Positions 7,314 through 12,838 of a DNA stretch of 12,838 nt are shown here, piece after piece (the first letter of the stretch is position 1; each line of letters opens with the position of its first letter). The position numbers and the translations under genes were made by a program. Source of the stretch: Candidatus Hodarchaeota archaeon (GTDB lineage: Archaea; Asgardarchaeota; Heimdallarchaeia; Hodarchaeales; YT1-039); contig JAEOTF010000158.1 of NCBI GenBank assembly GCA_016840025.1, positions 1 through 12,838 of the forward strand. The letters run 5' to 3'. Below the pieces are notes generated by a model. The model was not told where the DNA came from. It made no database searches and worked only from the letters and a program-made list of their open reading frames with translations.

Positions 7314-7949
7314 TTATTTCCTACTTTTTCTTTTATAACTCATTACAATTGGTAAAATAGCTAAGAACGACATATAGATCAACAAACTAGGCGCCATGAA
7401 TTCAGGAATAGGTTCATCGGCAAATTGTACATCATCGAAGTTGATAGTAAAGTCTTTAGTACTGTCATGAACATATACTATTACTCTGTATCTAGTTGTA
7501 GTTGCGGGTGAAGTGGTACTCACAGTCATTTCAAACCATCCCGTATTAGCGAGATATTCAGCAGAGTTACTGTCCCCTACCCAATGTGTGTCATTCCAAA
7601 AATTGATCGTTATATGCGCCATAACATTAACTGCAACAACCTTATACACCCAGACACTTGCATAATATGGTGTATTTTCAGAACAACTGGCATAATCAGT
7701 CCAAACATACACACGCCAACTGCCAGCGGCATATTCTTCAGCATCAGCATAAGCACTCCAAGCTCCACCATGCGAAATTGTATCATTTCGTGCTAGTGTA
7801 TCTGCATCAAGTATAGCCCAATCATTAAGATCTGTTTCGAACGTATCTTGCCTTAAATAGGTGTTAAGCTCTGCTTTTATTTGCATTACTTGGGGATTAA
7901 CCATAATAAAGCAAAGAATAAGCCCGATTAATATTTTATTTATTTGCAT
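7314..7949 (-). CDS. Secreted surface protein with jelly-roll-like domain and PEF-type C-terminal anchor
   Basis: The 211-residue product (from the ATG at 7949) starts with a signal peptide: MQINK, then a hydrophobic core (ILIGLILCFIMV) to about residue 27. The body (~35-180) is rich in Thr, Tyr and Trp. It follows the pattern of galactose-binding/CBM-like jelly rolls: TFETDLNDWAI near the start, a HGGAWSAYA turn, and FDDVQFA as the last strand. The tail reads PIPEF, a hydrophobic segment (~187-203), then YKRKSRK, which resembles the PEF-CTERM signal processed by archaeosortases. It probably faces the outside and binds glycans or other surface polymers. AGGTGAT lies 4 nt before the ATG, so I prefer it to the GTG at 7958. 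No partner gene is adjacent. Confidence 0.7.
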   Translation of the reverse strand: MQINKILIGLILCFIMVNPQVMQIKAELNTYLRQDTFETDLNDWAILDADTLARNDTISHGGAWSAYADAEEYAAGSWRVYVWTDYASCSENTPYYASVWVYKVVAVNVMAHITINFWNDTHWVGDSNSAEYLANTGWFEMTVSTTSPATTTRYRVIVYVHDSTKDFTINFDDVQFADEPIPEFMAPSLLIYMSFLAILPIVMSYKRKSRK

Positions 7950-8030
7950 TTGTATCACCTAACAATTTTTCGAGTTATGTTTTTGTGGGAATTCACTGCC
8001 CAGATTAAGTCTGGATAAAACTGAAAAAGA

Positions 8031-8044
8031 GCATAATTTATAAG
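8031..8044 (-). promoter_or_regulatory. TATA element for the surface-protein gene
   Basis: On the - strand CTTATAAATTATGC contains TTATAAAT, about 85 nt before the preferred ATG at 7949. The expected start near 8012-8016 leaves a ~65-nt leader. A small hairpin lies at that start: CCAGA at 8000-8004 and TCTGG at 8010-8014. Confidence 0.4.
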
Positions 8045-8115
8045 CATCTAACTTCATTTGAATTAACCTGAAGTATTGGAATTATAGATCAGCTTGATCA
8101 AGAATCTTGCCTTAG

Positions 8116-8127
8116 AAACTTTTTAAA
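8116..8127 (+). promoter_or_regulatory. TATA-like element before the aldo/keto reductase remnant
   Basis: CTTTTTAAAAAG at 8116-8127 could be the TATA box of the former reductase gene. It would start transcription near 8147-8152, shortly before the ATGs at 8162 and 8168. It may still drive a short transcript through the remnants. Confidence 0.3.
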
Positions 8128-8161
8128 AAGATCACCCTCTTTATTTTTTCATAAAATGGGA

Positions 8162-8240
8162 ATGGACATGGAAATAACATCAACGCTCACGCTAAATAAT
8201 GGAGTCAAAATACCCAGATTAGGGTTCGGTACGTTAAAGG
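8162..8240 (+). pseudogene. Truncated aldo/keto reductase N-terminus
   Basis: From the ATG at 8162 the frame encodes a start followed by STLTLNNGVKIPRLGFGTLK, which is the N-terminal beta-hairpin and first strand of aldo/keto reductases (LNNGxxxPxLGFGT). The frame ends soon after at TAA (8255-8257). None of the catalytic Asp, Tyr, Lys or His regions follow. Beyond about 8240 the sequence becomes a PAS-domain fragment in another frame, so the gene was cut by a deletion or insertion. A second ATG at 8168 could also have been the original start. Not functional as an oxidoreductase. Confidence 0.75.
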
Positions 8241-8244
8241 GGAA

Positions 8245-8639
8245 AAGGGCGTTGTAACTACAATTACTGATATCACTGAGTTCAAGAAACAAACAGACGA
8301 CCTTTGGGTGGATGAATATACGATTGCTTCAGCATTAACAGGGATTGCATTTTTTAATCCAGAAGGAAGACTTACATATGCTAATCCTGCTTTCTGTCAA
8401 CTATGGGAACATGAGAGCGTACAAGCAATCCTAGGACATCCCCTTGAGATATGGCAGAGCAAAGAAAAGCCAAGGGATATTTTTGAGCAGGTAAACAACA
8501 AGGGTATTGGGCAGGAGAATTTGAGGCGATTCTGAAAAGTGGTACCAAAATCATTGTCTTAATTTCTGCCAATTTAGTGAGGGATCAAAAAAGGGCTCCA
8601 ATTAGCATCATGGGGACTTTACCGGTATTATCAAATTAA
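8245..8639 (+). pseudogene. Frameshifted PAS-domain sensor fragment
   Basis: In the frame of 8245 the sequence reads GVVTTITDITEFKKQ, the end of one PAS domain (DITE plus Lys). It continues into a second PAS domain with SALTGIAFFNPEGRLTYAN and FCQLWEHESVQAILGHPL. The frame stops at TGA 8533-8535. A one-base shift near 8500 restores the expected continuation, GYWAGEFEAILKSGTK, then LISANLVRDQKRAPISIMGT, from 8502 to the TAA at 8637-8639. This is the normal C-terminal half of a PAS fold. No start codon context, kinase core or other domain remains. It is a piece of a multi-PAS sensor, perhaps from the same kind of gene as the receiver remnant at 7055-7234. Confidence 0.75.
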
Positions 8640-8778
8640 AATAATATACCAAGAACCTCAGTATTGGGATGGATATTCAATTTTTTTTCTATTCACTCTA
8701 ATTACAAGTATCTCGATTAGAAAATTTAAACAAATGTGAAAATGACAATTTGAGGTTTTTGGAAAGTATTATGTCTTT

Positions 8779-10038
8779 CTAGAATAATTTGAAGAAACTT
8801 TGAATCCATGGTGTTAGTTGTTCTTGAAGTGAATCTTCTCCTTCCTCTACGGTTAGATTTAAAGTGATTTTTTGTGGATCATCGCTATCAAGAGGAACAA
8901 TGGCAGCTAACCAAACAGTTGTATTTCTACCTACTAAAATAGGATGCAATCTTAGTAGATAATCATCGATTCGATGTATTTCATTTACTTTCTCAGACGT
9001 AGGATTCTCACATAATTCACGGATTAGCATCATCGATTCAAACATGATATTATCCTTACTTTCTTTCGATAGGGCTATTTCTTCATCCATATATTCTGAG
9101 ATTACCAATCCATTTTCGGCAAATAAGAGACAACTTAAGGCTTCACTTCGTTGGGAAGAGAAATGGCTCAGGGTGGACACAATGATATCGGATACCGGAC
9201 TAATTTTTGAGAAAGTGGTGGAAAGTGACCTTGTAAGGGAGAGAAGATCAAAAATCGATGTACGGAAAAATAATGGCTCTTCAAATTGAGCTTTTTGGGT
9301 AATTTCACGCAGATCTTCTTGAAGATGCCAGACTTTTTGGTCTATGATTGGTCCTCGAATTTCAGGATCATACTTATGTAGAAGTATCGCAATCATAGGT
9401 GTTTCATGGAGATACTTCAGAATCGCTATTAAACGTGAAAAATATTCAAAAGAATCCTTTAAGCGAGTTTCATCTACGATGTCGATTACGTAAAGTAAAA
9501 TGCTAGTTCTCATGAAAAATTCTGGATTACGAAAATATTGCTCTCGAAAGGTTCTTTGTCCACCTAAGTCCCAAGTTGAAAGGCTATAACCCGCAAATGC
9601 AAGAACTTCTGCACTCATCCCCGACGTAGGTTTTTCAGCTCTTACAGTTCTCATTTCACGGATTGAATGAAGTACACTGGTCTTTCCAGCGTTTTCCACA
9701 CCCGACAAGATGATCTTTGTTTCAGTTACATCTGTTGGTATCGGTGATGAGACTGAATCTAAAATTACCTTGCATGCCAAGGTCCATTTCTCAGCGAGTT
9801 TGGGACTGATTCGGGCATCAATAAGAGTATCAATGGGAACAGCAGCTAAATCGCGAATAGTCAAAATTCCTAGCTTTTTCATCCTGCTCCATACTTTATT
9901 ACCTATGCCTCGTAGAGCACGCGGCTCCATATCAGGGATATCCTCAGGGGTAAGATCTTGATCTTTTTTGAGATAATCCTCTTTCACCAGGCGAATTATT
10001 TTAACGTTAAATCCTGAAGACAAACCCGAATCCTCCAT
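8779..10038 (-). CDS. Rag/Gtr-like small GTPase with N-terminal helix-hairpin-helix and C-terminal roadblock-like domain
   Basis: The 419-residue product has three parts. Residues ~38-85 (ALRGIGNKVWSRMKKLGI) look like a helix-hairpin-helix domain. Residues ~106-290 form a small GTPase: G1 GVENAGKTS (Lys119), a switch I Thr near 138, G3 WDLGGQ (156-161), G4 HKYD (221-224) and G5 RTSIFD (259-264). G3 followed by RTFREQYF, G4 with HK rather than NK, and FRTSI at G5 are close to eukaryotic Rag/Gtr GTPases; Arf-type is the alternative. Residues ~298-385 (SCLLFAENGLVISEY) fit a roadblock/longin-like fold, as in Rag C-termini. Gln161 and the P-loop Lys are present, so GTP hydrolysis is plausible. 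The start is either ATG 10038 or TTG 10023; the latter has GGAGG 8-10 nt upstream. No membrane segment or lipidation motif is visible. The target is unknown; a signalling or membrane-scaffold role is inferred from the family. Confidence 0.85.
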   Translation of the reverse strand: MEDSGLSSGFNVKIIRLVKEDYLKKDQDLTPEDIPDMEPRALRGIGNKVWSRMKKLGILTIRDLAAVPIDTLIDARISPKLAEKWTLACKVILDSVSSPIPTDVTETKIILSGVENAGKTSVLHSIREMRTVRAEKPTSGMSAEVLAFAGYSLSTWDLGGQRTFREQYFRNPEFFMRTSILLYVIDIVDETRLKDSFEYFSRLIAILKYLHETPMIAILLHKYDPEIRGPIIDQKVWHLQEDLREITQKAQFEEPLFFRTSIFDLLSLTRSLSTTFSKISPVSDIIVSTLSHFSSQRSEALSCLLFAENGLVISEYMDEEIALSKESKDNIMFESMMLIRELCENPTSEKVNEIHRIDDYLLRLHPILVGRNTTVWLAAIVPLDSDDPQKITLNLTVEEGEDSLQEQLTPWIQSFFKLF

Positions 10039-10071
10039 TCTAGAGGTAGATTCTAAAGTGCTTTATGGATC

Positions 10072-10080
10072 TATTTAATA
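10072..10080 (-). promoter_or_regulatory. TATA element for the GTPase gene
   Basis: On the - strand TATTAAATA is centred about 38 nt before the ATG at 10038. Transcription would start around 10048-10052, giving a leader of ~10 nt to the ATG or ~25 nt to the TTG at 10023. The GTPase gene thus seems to be transcribed separately from the peptidase gene upstream. Confidence 0.4.
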
Positions 10081-10134
10081 AAAAAAACTAACGGTTTAAG
10101 TTACTAAAGGATTGTCATTATTAAGATCTATGAA

Positions 10135-10159
10135 ATTTGAAATGAAATGGGGTTCAAAT
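10135..10159. repeat. Inverted repeat between peptidase and GTPase genes
   Basis: ATTTGAA at 10135-10141 and TTCAAAT at 10153-10159 form a perfect 7-bp inverted repeat with an 11-nt spacer. It lies ~20 nt beyond the peptidase stop and ~60 nt upstream of the GTPase TATA element. It could be a terminator hairpin or an operator. No T-run follows it on the - strand. Confidence 0.3.
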
Positions 10160-10178
10160 GAGTATTTTCTTCAATTCT

Positions 10179-11309
10179 TTAAGAAGATTCAAGAGTTGTA
10201 TAAATCTGAATATACAAATCAATAGCATCATGAAATTCTTGTACAACTAAAGCTTCGTTAGCTTGATGAGCTAGTTGAGGATCTCCTGGACCACAAATCA
10301 CCATTGGGAGTTTTAAAAGTGGGGAATAAATTGCCATATCAGTTGCATAAGTTAGATGAGTAAATTCTACACTTTTTTGAACTTTTTCCAGACTTGAACA
10401 GACAAGTTGCACAAAAGAGTGATCACGAGCAGTTTCAACACCAGGTAAATTCGTCACAGTAATAAGTTCTGCTCCAATATCATCGACCAGTTGTTGTACC
10501 TTTTTTTCAATAGCCTGCAGAGGGATAGATGGAGGATAACGGATATCAAAGGAAGCTTCTACTCGATCCGGAACTACGTTGGGAGCAACTCCACCTTTAA
10601 TCTCGCCTAGATTACCTGTAAGTAATTTGGTTAACCGAGTGTCTTCAACAACTCCTTCTTTCCATTCATGTGTTTTAATCTTATTGAGGAATGGTAGTAA
10701 CTCAAAAATAGCGTTATGTCCTTTTTCTGGCATAGATCCATGAGCGGTTTTCCCTTTTGCAATTATTTTATACCATAGAACCCCTTTTTCCATGATGCCA
10801 ACTTTTAAAGAAGTAGGTTCGCCAATAAGACAGTAATTTAATTTAAAATCCTTTAACCGATGAGCCATGGCTTTTGTGCTCTCCATTCCTACTTCTTCGT
10901 CCACAGAAAAAGCAAAAAGAACTGGTGGAGAGGATTCAGACTTTTTTTGAAGCTGTTGATACGCTCCGAGAAAAGCAGCAGCTCCACCTTTCATGTCTAC
11001 AGAACCACGTCCTCGAATATAATTTTCATATACATCACCAATCCAAGGATTAAAATCCCAGTTTTTCTCATCACCTGGGGGAACTACATCTAAATGAGCA
11101 CTGCAAAGCAGCAAATGATCATTTTGACGATCTTTAGGATAAGCAATAAGTCCCGTACCTTGTTCTGAGTCAACTTTGAGAGGAATTAATCCTAATTCGG
11201 TCACTGCATTTGTAGCTATCTCAAGAATCTCAGATTTTGGTGCTTCTATATCACTACGGCATTTGATAAAGTCACAAAGAAGAGATACTGCCCAATTTGA
11301 GTTTAACAT
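10179..11309 (-). CDS. M20-family zinc metallopeptidase/deacylase (ArgE/DapE type)
   Basis: M20 enzymes hydrolyse amide bonds of N-acyl amino acids or small peptides using two zinc ions. The 376-residue length is usual. Visible landmarks are SAHLDVVPPG (zinc ligand His72), GRGSVDMKGG (bridging Asp105), SVDEEVG (base Glu138, ligand Glu139), LIGEPTS (ligand Glu164) and a C-terminal AHQANE (ligand His348). TAHGS (His190) lies in the dimerisation/lid domain and completes the partner active site. Everything needed for catalysis is present. The substrate cannot be read from sequence: succinyl-diaminopimelate, acetyl-ornithine, acetyl-lysine and dipeptides are all possible. A TATA-like TTCTTAAAAC at 11326-11335 lies about 21 nt before the ATG with no SD, suggesting a leaderless message. 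No biosynthesis genes flank it. The TBP gene is divergent. Confidence 0.9.
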   Translation of the reverse strand: MLNSNWAVSLLCDFIKCRSDIEAPKSEILEIATNAVTELGLIPLKVDSEQGTGLIAYPKDRQNDHLLLCSAHLDVVPPGDEKNWDFNPWIGDVYENYIRGRGSVDMKGGAAAFLGAYQQLQKKSESSPPVLFAFSVDEEVGMESTKAMAHRLKDFKLNYCLIGEPTSLKVGIMEKGVLWYKIIAKGKTAHGSMPEKGHNAIFELLPFLNKIKTHEWKEGVVEDTRLTKLLTGNLGEIKGGVAPNVVPDRVEASFDIRYPPSIPLQAIEKKVQQLVDDIGAELITVTNLPGVETARDHSFVQLVCSSLEKVQKSVEFTHLTYATDMAIYSPLLKLPMVICGPGDPQLAHQANEALVVQEFHDAIDLYIQIYTTLESS

Positions 11310-11740
11310 TAATGAATCACGCTCTGTTTTAAGAATGTAACGTTAACACAGGAGTTATGCGTTCTAATGAAATTTGTTTCCCAGAAACTGCGAGTGAGGA
11401 GTTATAATTGGCTTGTGAAACTCCTTAAGATCTTTGTCTCATGATTAGATTAATTCAAGTAGAGAATATCAAGTAGTTTTAAAATAATGACGGAAAATGA
11501 AAGATATAACAGGCACTTGTAAGCGTTATCGATGTCAAATAATGAAAGTTTCCGACTAAGGAAAAAGAAATCAGAGTTTTATGATCATAACTAGTTAAAC
11601 ACAGGTAAATAATTCGAAAGAATAGTTTAACGCTTTAATGGAGAATAAATAGGCGAAAAAAGAAACATTACAGAGGAAAAAAGATTCGGTTTTGGTTTTA
11701 TTTATAAATAACCTTTTTAAACTCTATAAAAATCAGAGTA
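11310..11740. other. Divergent intergenic region between peptidase and TBP genes
   Basis: No gene is visible in 431 nt. The left end holds the peptidase promoter (11326-11335, - strand) and the right end the TBP promoter. AGGAGTTAT occurs twice (11350-11358 and 11397-11405). The second copy also forms a perfect 7-bp inverted repeat with AACTCCT at 11419-11425. A single TTCGAA occurs at 11613-11618. These short elements may be regulatory; I see no RNA gene fold. Confidence 0.45.
11701..11710 (+). promoter_or_regulatory. Strong TATA box for the TBP gene
   Basis: TTTATAAATA is a near-ideal archaeal TATA box, centred ~36 nt before the ATG at 11741. Transcription would start around 11730-11733. 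Two more TATA-like elements follow, TTTTTAAAC at 11714-11722 and CTATAAAAA at 11724-11732. Such stacking close to the start leaves room for autoregulation by the encoded TBP, which is an inference. Confidence 0.45.
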
Positions 11741-12400
11741 ATGAAGGGGAACAACTTGTCAGATGAAGAAGTAACAGGCCAAAAAATGACCGATGATGGT
11801 ATTAGTGTCACGATTCAGAATGTTGTGGCAAGTGCAGACCTTCATGCTAAGATAAACTTAGAAAAAGCTGCTTCAATACTCGTATACACCGCAGAAGTTA
11901 GTTATATACCAGAACAATTCCCAGGCCTTGTTGTTAAAATCAAAGAACCTAAAACTAGTGCTTTAGTTTTCTCGTCAGGTAAAATGGTAATAACCGGTGC
12001 AAAATCGAGTGAGATGATCGAAGAAGCGGTTGATGTCCTTGCTCATCTCCTCCAAACTGAGGCGGGCGTTAACATTGAGAAGGAGACCTCTATTACAGTG
12101 CAAAACATTGTTGCGAGTGGTTCTGTTGGGGGACGGATTAACCTGGAACTGGCAGCCCTTCTACTTGATAATTCAATGTATGAACCAGAACAGTTCCCAG
12201 GCCTTATATACAGGATGTTAGAACCCAAACCAAAGACAGTACTTCTTCTCTTTCAATCTGGTAACTTAGTTTGCACAGGAGCTAAGAGGGAAGAACTAGT
12301 TTATGATGCAGTCCGACAAGTGCGTCAAGATCTCGAAGAAATTGAAGCTCTTATCACAGATGAGGATGACATGGAAGGATTTGGAGATTTAGATTTCTAA
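11741..12400 (+). CDS. tbp: TATA-binding protein (TBP)
   Basis: TBP recognises the TATA box and recruits TFB and RNA polymerase in archaea. Both direct repeats of the saddle are present: repeat 1 ~22-104 (VTIQNVVAS, PEQFPGLV, ALVFSSGKMVITGAK) and repeat 2 ~117-199 (ITVQNIVAS, PEQFPGLIYRM, LLLFQSGNLVCTGAK). The four intercalating Phe are kept (60, 77, 152, 171). Unusual points are a ~3-residue insertion before PEQFPG in repeat 1, a ~2-residue insertion (EPKPKT) in repeat 2, Asn for Lys in FQSGN, a ~20-residue N-terminal extension and an acidic tail (TDEDDMEGFGDLDF). At 219 residues it is longer than the common ~180-190. The start may be the ATG at 11741 or the TTG at 11756, which has AAGGGG 6 nt upstream. 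It could be one of several TBP copies in the genome. Confidence 0.95.
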   Translation: MKGNNLSDEEVTGQKMTDDGISVTIQNVVASADLHAKINLEKAASILVYTAEVSYIPEQFPGLVVKIKEPKTSALVFSSGKMVITGAKSSEMIEEAVDVLAHLLQTEAGVNIEKETSITVQNIVASGSVGGRINLELAALLLDNSMYEPEQFPGLIYRMLEPKPKTVLLLFQSGNLVCTGAKREELVYDAVRQVRQDLEEIEALITDEDDMEGFGDLDF

Positions 12401-12494
12401 TTGACTTATTTTGTTTCAAAAAAGTAACTTCCTTTCCTAATAAATTCTCTCAAAGAATAGGTTTTAGAATAATAAGACATAAGACTAAGAAATC

Positions 12495-12500
12495 TTATAA
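12495..12500 (+). promoter_or_regulatory. TATA element for the lysine-rich repeat protein gene
   Basis: TTATAA lies ~46-51 nt before the ATG at 12546, giving an expected transcript start near 12522. GATATAAC at 12507-12514 is an alternative that would make the message almost leaderless. Confidence 0.35.
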
Positions 12501-12519
12501 CTAATTGATATAACTTACC

Positions 12520-12540
12520 TCCTGAATGGAGAGGTCAGGA
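12520..12540. repeat. Inverted repeat covering the ribosome site of the last gene
   Basis: TCCTGA at 12520-12525 and TCAGGA at 12535-12540 form a perfect 6-bp inverted repeat with a 9-nt loop. The right arm contains the AGGA that serves as SD for the ATG at 12546. ACCTC and GAGGT give an overlapping alternative pairing. It could act as an RNA hairpin limiting translation or as an operator. Confidence 0.3.
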
Positions 12541-12545
12541 ATCAT

Positions 12546-12838
12546 ATGACACCTAATCAAAAAAAGGTGAAAAAGAAGAAATCGAACAAACCAGAGTTCT
12601 TGGACTCAATAGAGGATATAGATCGTCTAGTAGATGATCTTGTTAGTGATGTAGATATTAATGAGGATATAGCCGAAGAAGAACTATATTCATGGATAGA
12701 AAAAGAAAATAAACGTGTTGGTAAGGCTCAAGGAAACGAAAAATCCCAACCAGCAGCCCAAAAGGTAAAGAAACCGAAAAAATCCCAACCAGCAGCCCAA
12801 AAGGTAAAGAAACCGAAAAAATCCCAACCAGCAGCCCA
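12546..12838 (+). CDS. Hypothetical protein with acidic segment and lysine-rich tandem repeats (partial, runs off the window)
   Basis: The ATG at 12546 has AGGA at 12537-12540. The first 97 codons are present and the frame is open at the window end. Residues 2-15 are very basic (KKVKKKKSNK). Residues ~17-52 are acidic and probably helical (SIEDIDRLVDDLVSD). From residue 66 a 13-residue unit, KSQPAAQKVKKPK, repeats exactly, with a third copy cut by the window edge. The unit is positively charged and rich in Pro and Ala, like histone H1 tails or other disordered nucleic-acid-binding tails. I do not recognise a family. It lies 145 nt behind the TBP gene with its own TATA element, so a link to transcription or chromatin is only suggestive. 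Confidence 0.7.
   Translation, partial: MTPNQKKVKKKKSNKPEFLDSIEDIDRLVDDLVSDVDINEDIAEEELYSWIEKENKRVGKAQGNEKSQPAAQKVKKPKKSQPAAQKVKKPKKSQPAA
12741..12838 (+). repeat. 39-bp tandem repeat inside a coding region
   Basis: Copies lie at 12741-12779, 12780-12818 and 12819-12838 (cut by the window end), identical at every base. Each encodes 13 residues in frame. A degenerate partial match precedes the first copy. Perfect identity points to recent expansion or active homogenisation, and copy number is likely to vary between strains. Confidence 0.9.

Noticed and set aside
12741..12838. CRISPR array
   Set aside because: The 39-bp units are directly adjacent with no spacers and are in frame with a coding region.

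Overview
The window looks like a low-GC archaeal chromosome segment, most likely from an Asgard archaeon. It carries an archaeal TATA-binding protein gene, a HerA-NurA pair, TATA-type promoters, T-tract terminators, a PEF-type surface sorting tail, and a Rag/Gtr-like small GTPase with a roadblock-like C-terminus. That GTPase type is the main reason for preferring Asgard over other archaea; the assignment is inference, as no marker phylogeny could be run.

Left block (790-6489, + strand): four genes lie in one direction with strong Shine-Dalgarno (SD) sites. Two are paralogous AAA-type ATPases with a C-terminal winged helix, then a NurA-family nuclease, then the hexameric translocase HerA. The second ATPase has Arg in place of the Walker A Lys, so the pair may form a hetero-oligomer with one active and one regulatory subunit. 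No Mre11 or Rad50 gene is present in the window. The promoter region contains four TTCGAA palindromes within 61 bp, two in a 20-bp-spaced direct repeat that overlaps the TATA element, suggesting a regulated cassette. This block is the best candidate for an undescribed DNA-processing or defence system. About 790 bp upstream has no convincing gene.

Middle block (6500-8770): a small winged-helix-like protein gene and a membrane-anchored surface protein gene, both on the - strand, sit among gene debris. The debris is the C-terminal part of a response-regulator receiver domain, the first ~26 codons of an aldo/keto reductase, and a frameshifted PAS-domain fragment joined directly to that reductase stub. 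This marks the region as a site of rearrangement and gene decay.

Right block (8779-12838): a helix-hairpin-helix/Rag-like GTPase/roadblock fusion and an M20 zinc peptidase lie on the - strand. Divergent to them on the + strand are a TATA-binding protein with small insertions in both repeats and an acidic tail, and the start of a protein with an acidic segment followed by identical 39-bp, 13-residue lysine-rich tandem repeats that run off the end of the window.
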